From assembly GCA_035041965.1 (NCBI GenBank), contig JAPYMA010000105.1:1-64000 (forward strand): 64,000 nt of DNA, read 5' to 3'. Below the pieces are notes generated by a model. That model ran no database searches, was not told where the DNA came from, and was given only the letters and a program-made list of their open reading frames with translations. The position numbers were made by a program, and so were the translations under genes. The DNA is from Anisakis pegreffii. Its lineage: Eukaryota > Nematoda > Chromadorea > Rhabditida > Anisakidae. Below are positions 24,431 to 36,364 of the stretch, piece after piece (position 1 is the first letter of the stretch; every line of letters starts with the position of its first letter).

Positions 24431-27400
24431 TTTGTTTCAACACTTATGTACATATGTCTAAACGAGCTACTCCATTTGATCTATTCGCATCACATATCCG
24501 TTTATCAGTTATCTATCATTATTTTTCACTGTCATATCATTACATTTTGGGAAGGATGATGATTTCTTCACAGTTGTATTCGATCCTGTCTTGAAATTCA
24601 GACGGAATATTTTAACTTTATTTGCCAAAAAATTTTGTCGAGTGATTTGGTGATCAATCAAGAAATAAAGATTTTTGCTGTGATCAATCATTCACAACGT
24701 AAACATAGCACGTCTCTGAACTACCGTCTGCTATTGTGTAGAATCGAACGCTATCATCGATGTGAACGACGACAACTGCGTTGACCCCTTTTCACCAACA
24801 AATGAAAACGATTATTATCACGTCTCGATCGGAGCAAGTCCTTTTTCACAACTGATGCATATCACCTGCAACGATGCAATGCCCTATGATTCCAAGCCAT
24901 TATGACCTTTACTTGAACATTGTTTTTCCATCATTGACCCAACCATCAAAAACATCCCGAATAACAGTTCATAATCATAATGCTGCTGATTGTTCTTGAT
25001 ACAATTTGTAACACAAAAGTTTGTTGAATAACTAATCAAAACTGATTTCGTAATATTCTTCCGTAAGCTGTACCCTCTGAGTTGACTGCTTCCGTGACGA
25101 GTGTGATGAGAAACTTGAGTATAATTGAAAGGACCTTCTGTGAGAATGAGATCAATGATGGCAGATTTGTGGGGCGTAAACCGAGCATATTCTGACCATT
25201 AACCTGAGCGTATATTGAACAGCATTTGGTACTGCTTGTGACAAATAAAGGCCACGTTCCGCACAAATCATCGTAAAATTACTTACGATTCGTGTACGGA
25301 TTACAGAATGAAAATTGTATAAATTCATTCATAAAATAAATTCGTTCATGAAAGAATTGCGAAAAAATTCATAGAATAAGAAATAAATGATAAAAATAAC
25401 AATTTAATCATCGCATCACACTCAACAATTACTTCCTGCACACAACCAATGTCAATGTTTCAAACTTGTCTTGTTGATCCCTGAAACGGTATTTAGGTCA
25501 AGATAGAACTGTACTGCGAAGTACCATGCGCTAATGACGAATGCAAATAAGAAATTGCAACGTCTCAATGGTGCATTACTTTTGTGAAGGTGAATGGGCA
25601 AAGAATCGATGCAGTGAATAAAATGCGGTTTTTGTTGCATTCATTTGTAGTTATTAAATGGATTTAGAGTAGTAATCTGAATTAGATTCAAGTAGATTGC
25701 TGAATGAGTTGATTCATTCACTACTTAAGTTGATTCAGTGAAGTTGAATAACCAGAAGGTTTGTGATCAAATGAATAATGAATGAATGATTGCCGTCTCT
25801 TCACTTTTCGTTTCACTTAACTGTACAAATGCATTCTGGCAATACTAGTGAGTTGACCTTGAGGCGGACTCGATCTCATTCATCGATTGTTGTTAGCATT
25901 AAGAAATTATGAAGTTTTCAAAAATATTAATTCATAAACACAAATTATACTGCATGCCTCGAAGTGTCGATGACAAAATTCTTATTGTGTAGACATTTTC
26001 GAGTCAGACAAATTATCGATGCTCCGCAAATAAGTTCTGATCAATGAATTATCGCCACACTGCTAGGACACATGAGATATAAGACAATCGTCACAGTGAA
26101 ACGCATTAGAAGAAATACTCGAAATTAATGAAGATCAATCACTTCAGCTGCGTTAAAATGATTACTTGCAGCTGGCAAAAGAGCACGAGTACTCGATTGC
26201 CTGACTTCCAAATGAGTTCATCATAAATCCTGGATTTTCTTATTACTAGTCTTCACACTAATTATTAAGTGATCTTAACCGTACGGTATTTTGTGAGACT
26301 GCATTCTTATCGACGAGATCTTACAGGTATAGGTATTGCGAAATGAGTTGATGAGTCAATCTCGTATCAAAACCTTGTATCAGTTCTTTTTTGCTTGATA
26401 ACGACAGAGGTATACTCTTGAAGAAAGTATGGTCAAGGCCAGCCTGCAACGAGTCTATATATCGCTACCTTAATACCGCTTCTGTCATCCTTACAAGAAC
26501 GTGTGCTCATATCGCTGCTCATGCACCAATTGTTATTCAATCTTCTCAACAATAAGTGACGACAAAACTTCCAACTGAAAAAGCTGACCAAGTCATTTTT
26601 AGCTCTATCGAATGTTCTTTTCGCTTTTAATCTGATATCACCTAATTGTTGCATGCGTTATGATTTGTTGCTTACTGATTTTACGAAAATAAAAGTTGAA
26701 TTCAATTGTTGTATCACCTAGAATGTTAACCTCCGCTCAGCAATTTGTTGCTCAAATGGAATTTTTGGTAAAACTTTCCGAACATTTCTGTATTTTGGTT
26801 CAGCTGATACCAGTTCGATCAAGAGAGATATATATGCTTGATTGATCATTGAATTTGAAATGAACCCTAGCGATTTGACGAAGCGATTTGGAAAATAACC
26901 ATTAATGCACACAGTCTTATTGAGGAGTACGTCTCTCACATTCAATAACCTTTTTCTTAACCTCATCATCTTCTTCCCATTCAGTTCATTTTGATCTTTT
27001 GAAAATCCCACTTTTTATTTGCTTCAACAGAATTTTCTGTATCGATTGATCGATTTTTTCGATCATCATTAGATTTTCTTTTGTATGAAATGGTGATTTT
27101 CGAGGTGATAAACTCAACATCCTAAAGTTTCTATTTTTATCGTTTTCGCAATAGCTTCAAACTTCCAATGTTAATGTCTTTCTATGTGCTTGTGATTACC
27201 GCTAGATCGCTTCGATCCTTTACGATTTGTCTAGTTGATTTGATGGGCATTATTTCGTCACAACTTTAATGCCACTGTTGGACTTTCATTTTTCGATGAG
27301 GCGAATTCACTATAATTTTGTTTCTCCTTTCACAACAGAACCAACAGTCTTCAGTGCCTACTCCAGAGCGCAGCACTGATAAATCAAATCATGTTCATTC

Positions 27401-28649
27401 CTAAAAGAATATTTTGGCAAGCTCATATCTCATGAGATCGTGCATGAGAGTTCTGAACCTTAAATGGATGATCGTTGTACTGAAAAATGGATGGTACAGA
27501 GGACATTTCGCATTGATTGCAGCTGAAGTGCTTTCAAATATGTTTGCTTTGCACATACGTTGCCAAGCGTTTCGCACATACATTCACAAAATTCCAAACT
27601 AAATTTGACTCATCCGTTGAATTGATTTAAAATTTTTCTCTCCATGAAAACACGTTGATCATAAGTGAAATGGAATGTGAGGTGAGTAATCATAGACTTA
27701 CCAAGTTCACACACTTACTGATCCTTATCAGAATTTATTTCAACGAATCATGAATGCAAGTGCAGTATTTTAAGGCATTGAACTCATTGAAATTGGCCCA
27801 GTGATAACTTCTAAATGCTTTTCTTCAGAAATACTGTTATTCCTAATTATCCATTGAAAGCAGCTTCTTCGTCTATTCTTCCCTGTTTCATCTTCACGAA
27901 CAGTCAAGTCTGGTGTCATTCCAGAGAGAAATTAGAGTGGGCTCTCGACCTGTTGATTACAATGATATGCATGCATTCAACAGTCTCAAAGTATTCATTA
28001 TCGTCTAATTCTAGGTCTAGGCCATAAGCACTTGAACAAAATGTTTACATACCCCATTTTGTATCGCATTCAAATATCAACTTAAAATAAGTTCGTTGAA
28101 TCGACCAATCATCTCAGCTCATCTATCAGCTCAGAACTGCTCATTACCACTTCTGATCAATATAACTGCTAACTCGTACAATATAACTCATCAATATAAC
28201 TGCTAACGCTGGTATTTATCAACTGATGATTTCAACTGTCACCTTCTCTTAGACATATCACTTTCTTCATTCATCACATAAACAATGTTGACAGGCTTCG
28301 TTTGATTGGTTCGTTGAAGTGTTTATTCATTATCATAAACGAGACGTTGTCCTTATTTCAAATGTCCTTTCTTTGCATAGCACCTTATAGATTATTCACA
28401 ACTTCATTTTTTGCCAAGTTCATCTTCTGAAATACTTCAAAAATTTGTTTTCATCTATTTCATTGAGGTATCATCGAATGAGAGCTAGATTAAAGATCGA
28501 ATATTTGATTATCAAAGTCACACACAAACATAATGTTCAGTGACCTTGACTCTGATATCAGCACACGTCATTTTCAGCAAATCACAACAAGTATATACAC
28601 TAAATTTGATAACATTTGCATCTTGAGTGCTTTTCGAAACAGTCAGCAT
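24431..28649. other. No recognised gene; some exon-like ORFs
   Basis: A plus-strand open segment at 24739-24905 has protein-like composition (see findings). Minus-strand open stretches at 25266-25036, 25640-25452, 26654-26433 and 27011-26718 show no family signature and were not joined into a gene. AATAAA at 24664-24669 could serve the RING gene. Confidence 0.35.
24664..24669 (+). terminator. Candidate polyadenylation signal of the RING gene
   Basis: AATAAA, about 235 nt after the stop codon, on the coding strand. It is the first canonical hexamer I see there. Confidence 0.35.
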
Positions 28650-28725
28650 GCGCATGAGTGATAGAATCGCATGAGTAATTATACAGTGATAGAATCGCAT
28701 GAGTGATTTTACAGTGATAGAATTT
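28650..28725. repeat. Tandem repeat, about 28-34 bp unit
   Basis: GTGATAGAATCGCATGAGT appears twice, followed by a third GTGATAGAAT. The copies are separated by AATTATACA or GATTTTACA. The repeat is noncoding. Confidence 0.7.
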
Positions 28726-31700
28726 ATTCTTAGACGTCATAGTGACATTTATGCAAAAGTTTATTGTGGCAAAATGTGAAGAAATTCCATCTTTGAACGC
28801 TTTCTTAAGCAGATGTTGAATCATAGTTGCTTGCTGTCAGTTGAATTGATTACAAGTGATATCAAAACTGAATTTATTCCGCACGTTGGTCAAATTCCAC
28901 TCGATTTCTTATGCCGTTCATTAAATGTTAAGGTCATGGAAGTGATATGAGATGATACGTTGACATTTCTCAACGAGTGATTACTCAACACTTCACTTCG
29001 ACATATACGAACGACTAAATTGGTGCAGTGTCTCACTGACAGCGAAAAGTTTTCAATTAATTTTTAAGAAAACATCATTTCTGATGGTGGTGGTAAAAGT
29101 CGTGAAGTAAATAATTTTAAGTGAAATAGAGCTGAGAAGATTCCAAGAGTTTATTGGCTTGCTTGAACGTTCCTTATGATCAGATATATGATCTATTGAA
29201 ATCAACAGATCGCTGCTGCTTTGCAACTGAATTTCTTATGCATATGAAGTTTGCTATAACGATCGCGAAACCGAATTCTAAATTCAAATGCCAACGAGAG
29301 CAGCAACAAAATTCGTCTTCTTCACGACTGCAAATGCCATTGTGGTGTCGTCGCTGAAGTTGAACCGAAAAGTAACCGAGAAGTAACTTCGTTAATTTAT
29401 TCAGTTCATTGTGATTCTTGTAAATACCACAAATACATCCATTTTTTCTTGCTGAATGTGTAAAAAGGATGGAGTAAAAGTGGAAAAGAAATCTGCATTC
29501 TTTGCGCTTTAACCCAAATTTTTATTTAGAGGAAAGAAAAGAAAACGAAACGAAATGAAATCTATCCAACACATTCTAGGCACATTCATTCATCGAATAC
29601 TTATAGCAAGATACATATTTTAAGGTCATAAGGTTATGATCAAACGGCAAACACTCCTCAAAGAAAAACGATTTGTAATCGTTTCGAGTAGCACAGCGAT
29701 GAACATATTGAGGACATCGAACCTCCTCTCTGTTACTCTTGATCATCCCACCCCAATTTCTCAGTCATGCATTCAATTCATTTTCGTTCACCGCACAACA
29801 AAAAAAACGAACGATCAGCATCGCAAATATGACCGTTGTTCTGGGCGGTGATACAAAAAAGTTGATGAATTTAAAACGATAAAATGAAATTGCTTCGTTT
29901 ATCTTATTACAAAAATGTTTTCACTGTTAAGATCTCTCCTCAGATAAATAGTTGAATTCTGAAGTGAAACGTTCAGATGCCGTTCTCTGCAGCTTGCGAC
30001 ACTGTTGTGTGAGCATGATTACAACATCACATTATCTGCCTCATTTGATGAACTTCAATCTTTGTTATCATGTTTCCATGTTTCAATGGTTCTCGTGATC
30101 ATTCGTCTCACAAAGGTCATTGTCATCATACCGATAATCTATTCTTTCAATTCCTCCAAATATCAGGCGGTCTCGACCATAAGCTAAAGTTCATACTTTG
30201 GATGTAAGTACTTCTCGTTCGTTTGAATGTAATTCCTCACTGCAGTACTCATTACGTGATCTTAAACGATTTTTTACGGACACTCAATTAGGAGTCACAA
30301 TTAGAAGTGGAACAATTTCGCTTGTACATTCAAAAAAAAATTGCTGTCTTAAATAAATCGCTCTGAGTTTTCGTCTGAATCCGAAGTTACTTTATAAACT
30401 AGTGAACTGTTCTCAGAGGTCTGGGTTTCTTTGTACTATAAAGACTGGAATTGCTAACGATTTTGAACTCATAAAGTTCTGTTGATGTTTCCGATCGGAA
30501 CAAAATAGCTTTTTGATTCATGAATTTGGGAGGGAAACTTAAAATAAAACTGAATTGAAATGTTGAAAACGATGAAGTTCACCTTCAAGAAATTACGCTC
30601 CATTGCATATGTCCTTCACTAGCCACCGCCTGCAATGCCGCTAAACGGCTACCCTGATCCACCCACAATTTGTTATTATCATTCATTGTTATTCAATTAT
30701 AATAATTGTGGCGACATTCATTCTAAAATGCTCATCTGCTGTTTATGTTTGGAATTGAATCCAGTCCTCACTGAGCCGCTTAGCAGACCATTCGCTCAAA
30801 TGATTCAGCATTCATGAGGATTCAGTTGCAATTTTTATGTTTCACTATTGATGTTGGGACCGTCGTGTTTCTCGAGGAATTTCATATGATTAGTGATTGC
30901 AGCCCTTTTGATCACACTAACCAATTTACGATTATTAGTGTGCTATTAGTTGTAGGCGCAGTTTTTTGGAGGTGTTCATCAAGTGTGAGTAAGTAGGTCA
31001 AAGAAGCGTGTTCGAATGAATTCATCAAGAAAGTATAAATATGTATGAAGCTTAAGAATTTGTGACATATAAGGTTGATGTAGATTATTACATAGATGAC
31101 CTTCAAAAGAATACCTCAGATGATTCGAACCGTTCAAAATGAATCGAATCGGTTACGTTTCATAATAAATTCGTTGTATTGAAATAATAAGATGATTGAG
31201 GTTGTACGATTATTAATAATATGCTACGTAACATTATATAATATTTTATTGCTTCATATCACTTTATAAGATCGTTTTCATTGTCATTACGATCATCTTC
31301 AAATGGAACAGAATTTTGGGTTCAGACGAAAACACCGGTCAATGACCCATTTCATCGCTTTTCAAATGAAATAAAATGTGTTCTGTTTCATCATCGCACT
31401 TTTCTTAACGGTTTCACTTTTCACATTCACTTTTGAATGGTTGTTAGTTGATGTTCGCCTTATCACACCTCGGTCTTCCACCCATACGAAACAACCTGTC
31501 GTTCATATCGTCTACCTTCACCTCCACTCCTTAATGGCACCATGCCTGTTTACTTCCAACTTCATCGACTTCAATCAAGACCATCCATTTATCTCACAAC
31601 TCATTTACTCACACATTACTTGGACGTTTTAAAGTTCTTGTAACTGCAGTCAACTCTAGATGATAACCATTAGTGAGGAAATACTCATGAATTGACAAGA

Positions 31701-34700
31701 AGGATCAAAGAATGTTCAACTGCGACAACTTTTTCTAATATAAAGCGTCTGAGCGCAGTGAATCTCGTTTTTACTTCCGAAATTAGATTAGATTATTCCC
31801 TTTCTTGATATAATGGAAGGTGGCCACTGTAGAAAGTGATTCGCCATTGGTGGTTCTCTTGCTTCGAGCACCACTTGCTCAGTCTATTTCTATTTTTTTT
31901 TCACTTCATTTTCAAACGACGATTCAAGACGAAAGATATTGATGACTGACAGTTTCGGGTCATTGTCAGGAACTGTTGATAAGTGATCGTTTACTTTTCC
32001 GAGCTGTCATCTTTACCTTGAACTCCCTTTTTTACCAAAAGCAACAAATGACACAAATTTCCATTCAAGTGCTCAATCTTCAAACATCTCAGTGTGATAA
32101 CGTCCTTATGACACTTCAATAGTCCAAAGACATATTCTGATCAGTTACTCACAACCAATCGAGAAAGAATTTGCTGACATAGTAGTGCTATAAATTCGAG
32201 GGTTGTTCTCATCTGATGAACATTTCAAACATATGAAAATATTGGCATTATTTCATTTATTGAGTCTTGAAATTGCAGAAAATTCGAACGAGCTCACAAG
32301 CGGCGCTGCGAAATATTTTAGTGCCGCTTATGTGAGGACCATATCGTTCATATGCGCGTGATCTATGTCTAGCTGATGCTTTATGCTTTACTGAGAAATG
32401 TATTCCTTTCGAAGTCGGCATTGAATTAATTTGAATGCCTTCAATGTGATCTCATCATCATCATTATTCATAATAACAGATTTTGAGGGTCTCACTTTAG
32501 TGCAAAGAAATTGATGGGTTGAAAGGAGTTTGATATAATACTATTTGTTGAATACTTTGAAAGACGATTCACAAAGTATTGATGCTACGATTCGATTTGC
32601 AAGGTCATTTCATAGTTGGATTGTTGAGAAGCAGCTTCGAAAGGTGTGCGAACCAGCAGATACTTAAATGAGTCATCGAGTTTGTTAAACCCCACGCACA
32701 CACTTTAGAACTGAGTGTACGAATATAGTTAGGTTCAGCTGGTGTGTGTCATTATTGGCATAATAAAAGTCGAACAAATTGCATTTCACTTCAAACGAAT
32801 TAAACAAATCGGTTGTTCACACAAAAACGGAATCTGACCGTTCAACAATGCCAATTAATTCATTGTGTTGTTGATTGCATCAGACGAATTTTCCGATACT
32901 GCAATTTGCTCGTTGTCCATTGATGATAAACTGCCCTTTGCTTTTTCTATCCACAGTGATTGGCTGTAATATGATGCCTAATAAGAAGTTGCATAGTCTT
33001 TAGGATGGTGAATCGTCTTCATTTAAGAGAACCGATTGAATGAAAAAAAATCACAGAACATTCATAAGTGACAAAATCAAATCACTTCGTATCGAGTTGC
33101 TTTGCATCAAATTTGATCACGTTGACCTCGAAAATGACTGTCGCTATTAATTGAAATGAGCAAAATCGCATTAGCATTACGAAATCTCATTTTAAATGAC
33201 AACCACATAAATTTTATTGGTTAAATGCCTTATTGTAGTTCGATGTGTATGCGTACACATGGCCATCCCGTTCACATCTGCATGCATCTTCTTTGATTGG
33301 CATCTTGGATGAGCACTGAGATCACCGAATTGGAAGTGGTAGATGAAATTTATCGATTAAGCACATGATCTCGGATTGTTTAATTTTAAGCTAAACTTCG
33401 CACATTCATCTTCTAAGTGATCTCCAACTATCCATCCATTGATCGTCTCATCATGAACTTCTTCCTTGCTATAACGCATATCTCGCAAACCTGAAGGGTT
33501 CCATTTTGTAATGTGCTGAAAGTTACATCGAACATCCTCAAGTCATTGATCTCTTTCATTCTGAAATGATCCGAAGTTTTCCTTCGGTTTTCAGACGTTC
33601 GACCATATCATAATCATGCCTGAGTATCTGAACAATGAGAAACCCCCTTTCTAGAATTGTGAATCGCTTTTTGCACAAATAATTTCTTGCGAATGAATAT
33701 ATCTGAAAGTTCGCCAGCGATATTGAACAATTCATATTTGCATTACGATCCTCTTATGTCGAGTTCATATCAAGGTTCACAGTGGATTGTCTCAGTCGTG
33801 AGAAACTTGAGTGAACAACCCTAGCAAGAGACAGTGAAGTGTTGTTTTTTCATAATGATCTAAATGAACTCCTTAACCGATCAACATCATTCAGTTAACA
33901 TCACTGAGATTGGTAGCTGTCTTCTCGATCGGATTCTGTCGAATTGGGGCTTCGGAAAGACATCGTTCATGTTCAAGAGAACTTCCCAAAATGAAACAGC
34001 CTTCCCCAACTCAAAATCTTCGCATCTTGTCTATTTCCTCTCAAAAACAAAAATTTGAACTCACTAAATGCAAAAATTCAACACTGAATAAATTTCAAAA
34101 CAAAACACTTGAAGTGTTCCAGTTATGCTCATGCATTAAATAGTTTTCCTTTCTCAACAAGTTTCTATTGCTGAGAAGTGAAGAAACAACAAGAAGTCTG
34201 TCGTAATGGCCATTTGCTCAAGGTTACCAAACCACTGACTATCGTATTGATGGATTTGCGCACAAAACATCATCACGATTGGAATTTACATTCAGTTGAT
34301 TTTTGATTAAGTTGATAATAATTTTAGGTGAACCGCCCTTTCACATATGTTCTTTTGTCGATTGCAGTTTTGGTGAGAAACAAACTGAAATGATCGTTTT
34401 CTTTGTATTTGATGCCTCATTTCTTCCTCTGGATAAATTTTTTTTCGAACCAATCCCACACCTATCAGGTGTTTTTTTGCGTTGAATACCAGTAATTTCA
34501 TTTAACTGCATCACATAAAAGCCCTTTATATAAAACCGTCACTTCAGAATTTCGAATTCTTCAAGATTTCATTTTACAATTTTGTTTTAGATTCCGTTCG
34601 CGTAAATTATGGGTGTTTGATGTATCACCTACGTTCGTTCTGTTCGTTTCATCATATTTACCCTTATCATGTCTATTTGAGCATATCATTTCAGTGTTTC

Positions 34701-35024
34701 GCATTATGTGACCTTTTGTAGATGATATACAAACAATCTGATCTGCCTTAGAGATAGTCAATGAAAGTTACCATTTGAGGTAAATGATTGTTCTATACAT
34801 TTTCCTGGAATGCTTGAATACTGTTTTTTCGAGAAGATTATGATGATATGCAGATACCGCGAAACCATTACACAGTGATGAATCAGTTGATTTTATCATG
34901 ACAAAAACATTCATTAACCGTTGTTAAATGAGTGATGATTAAACTTGTTTGATGGTTGCGATCGTTGTTTGATATTGTCAAATAAGGGATAGGGTCGAAG
35001 AGGGTTCATATCGACGATTGTAGG

Positions 35025-35060
35025 ATAAACAAACAAACAAATCAACAAATAAACAAATAC
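35025..35060. repeat. AAAC/AAAT simple repeat
   Basis: A run of AAACAAACAAAC, AAATCAACAAAT and AAACAAAT words. A similar AAATAAATGAATAAAT run lies near 35175. Confidence 0.75.
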
Positions 35061-35255
35061 AGAGATTCGAATGGATGGATTGAAATCGAATTGAAATGAT
35101 TATTCATTCATTCAACTTTCACATTCAGTTCAAGTATGACCTTGATGAAATTACGATGCCGAATGCTGTCAAATAAATAAATGAATAAATAAACAAACAC
35201 AAAAGAAATTCAGTGCTGTTACTGCGGGGTTTATCGACGATCGTTCGTCAATGCG

Positions 35256-35300
35256 ATTATTATTATTATTATTCATCTTGTGGTGGTGGTGGTGGTTGTG
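35256..35300. repeat. ATT and GGT trinucleotide microsatellites
   Basis: An (ATT)n run is followed a few bases later by a (GGT)n run, both short. Confidence 0.75.
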
Positions 35301-36054
35301 TAATATACATGATTATTAATGATGAGATCTGCAAACACTTCTTCAAATTTCAATTGCCATTTTGCACCGCATTCTTCGCCTACGCTTATTCATATTCTTG
35401 TTTGCATCTTGCATTTATTCGTTCGTTCTTTTTTGAGGTAAAAGGTTCAAGTTTTTGCTCAGCTGAACTCTTACTGCCGAATAATTCAATTATTTCTTTC
35501 ATTTAGAACTTTGAAGTTGCATAATAATTAGACGAACACCACTATATCAAGATTGAAATGCTCGTTCTCTATGCGTGATATTGCAAATAATTCGCACCAT
35601 TCAAAATGATATTCTCATGCTCTCAAAATTTTATCATCAGAACAAAATATTTCTTCTAATTTGATTTCTCATCCGTATTTTTGTTTCTAATGAATATGAA
35701 AAAATTTGCTTTTTAGATGAGCATCGTATTCCTTTTCCATATTTTCAAAGGACTCTAATTGATAATCTAGTTCAAATGTACATTTAGAATCTACAATTCA
35801 AATTTTCATCCTCATCATTGCAATCAGTGGAATTTGATTTCTTGGTCAATTCTGAATGATTCAGAGCTATATCGAACTGATTTTGATTTTGAGCGAAAAT
35901 CTGCTGGTTGTGAGCAATTGTGTTACTGGAAACTAAGTCTAGCAGATGAATAATGTGAAGCTTTCTTTGGCATGCTAAAACGCCTGATTCCATTAGCGCT
36001 ACCTATACCGTCGTTCAGTCCGTCGTCGATTCTTCTCATTCCAAAACTGTAAGT

Positions 36055-36070
36055 TGATAAATATTTGCAG
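36055..36070 (+). promoter_or_regulatory. Splice acceptor before fbn-1 start, likely spliced-leader site
   Basis: TGATAAATATTTGCAG ends at 36070, 26 nt before the ATG. A GTAAGT at 36049 is only 22 nt upstream, too close for a cis intron. This favours trans-splicing of a leader here. Confidence 0.5.
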
Positions 36071-36096
36071 CGAAGGACCAAAAAAAGGCTCCCACG

Positions 36097-36364
36097 ATGG
36101 GTTCGTTAGCGCGCATCCTGGGAGTGATCGTCACTACGACGATATTTCTGAGGAATGCTGCTGCAATCACAAAAAATTTTGTCAATAGCTCAATGCCTGA
36201 AATGAGGCCAACTTTCGTGGTCAACTTCGATATGTCTACAGTAATATGTCAGCATTCTGCCGATGCCAACGACTTGCATCTACATAAAATGTCGATTCTT
36301 TGTGATGGCAAACCCGACTGTTACAGTAATCCGGCAATGCACGATGAAAGCTTCCCATACTGTG
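36097..36364 (+). CDS. fbn-1: fbn-1 exon 1: signal peptide and LDLa-like module
   Basis: The first methionine is followed by a hydrophobic signal peptide ([17 protein letters not shown]), so the start is well supported. The rest carries a cysteine pattern with [20 protein letters not shown] near its end, like the C-D-G-x-x-D-C calcium cage of LDL-receptor class A modules. The exon ends in phase 1 at a GTCAGT donor. The LDLa module is imperfect, with fewer cysteines than the usual six in this exon. Confidence 0.85.

Larger units (their letters stand above)
28726..36054. other. Long stretch without recognised gene, upstream of fbn-1
   Basis: About 7.3 kb of AT-rich DNA with only short, unremarkable open frames on both strands. 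It contains simple repeats at 35025-35060 and 35256-35300. Because the next gene starts with a signal peptide at 36097, this is best viewed as intergenic, possibly with regulatory sequence for the epidermal matrix gene. Confidence 0.45.
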
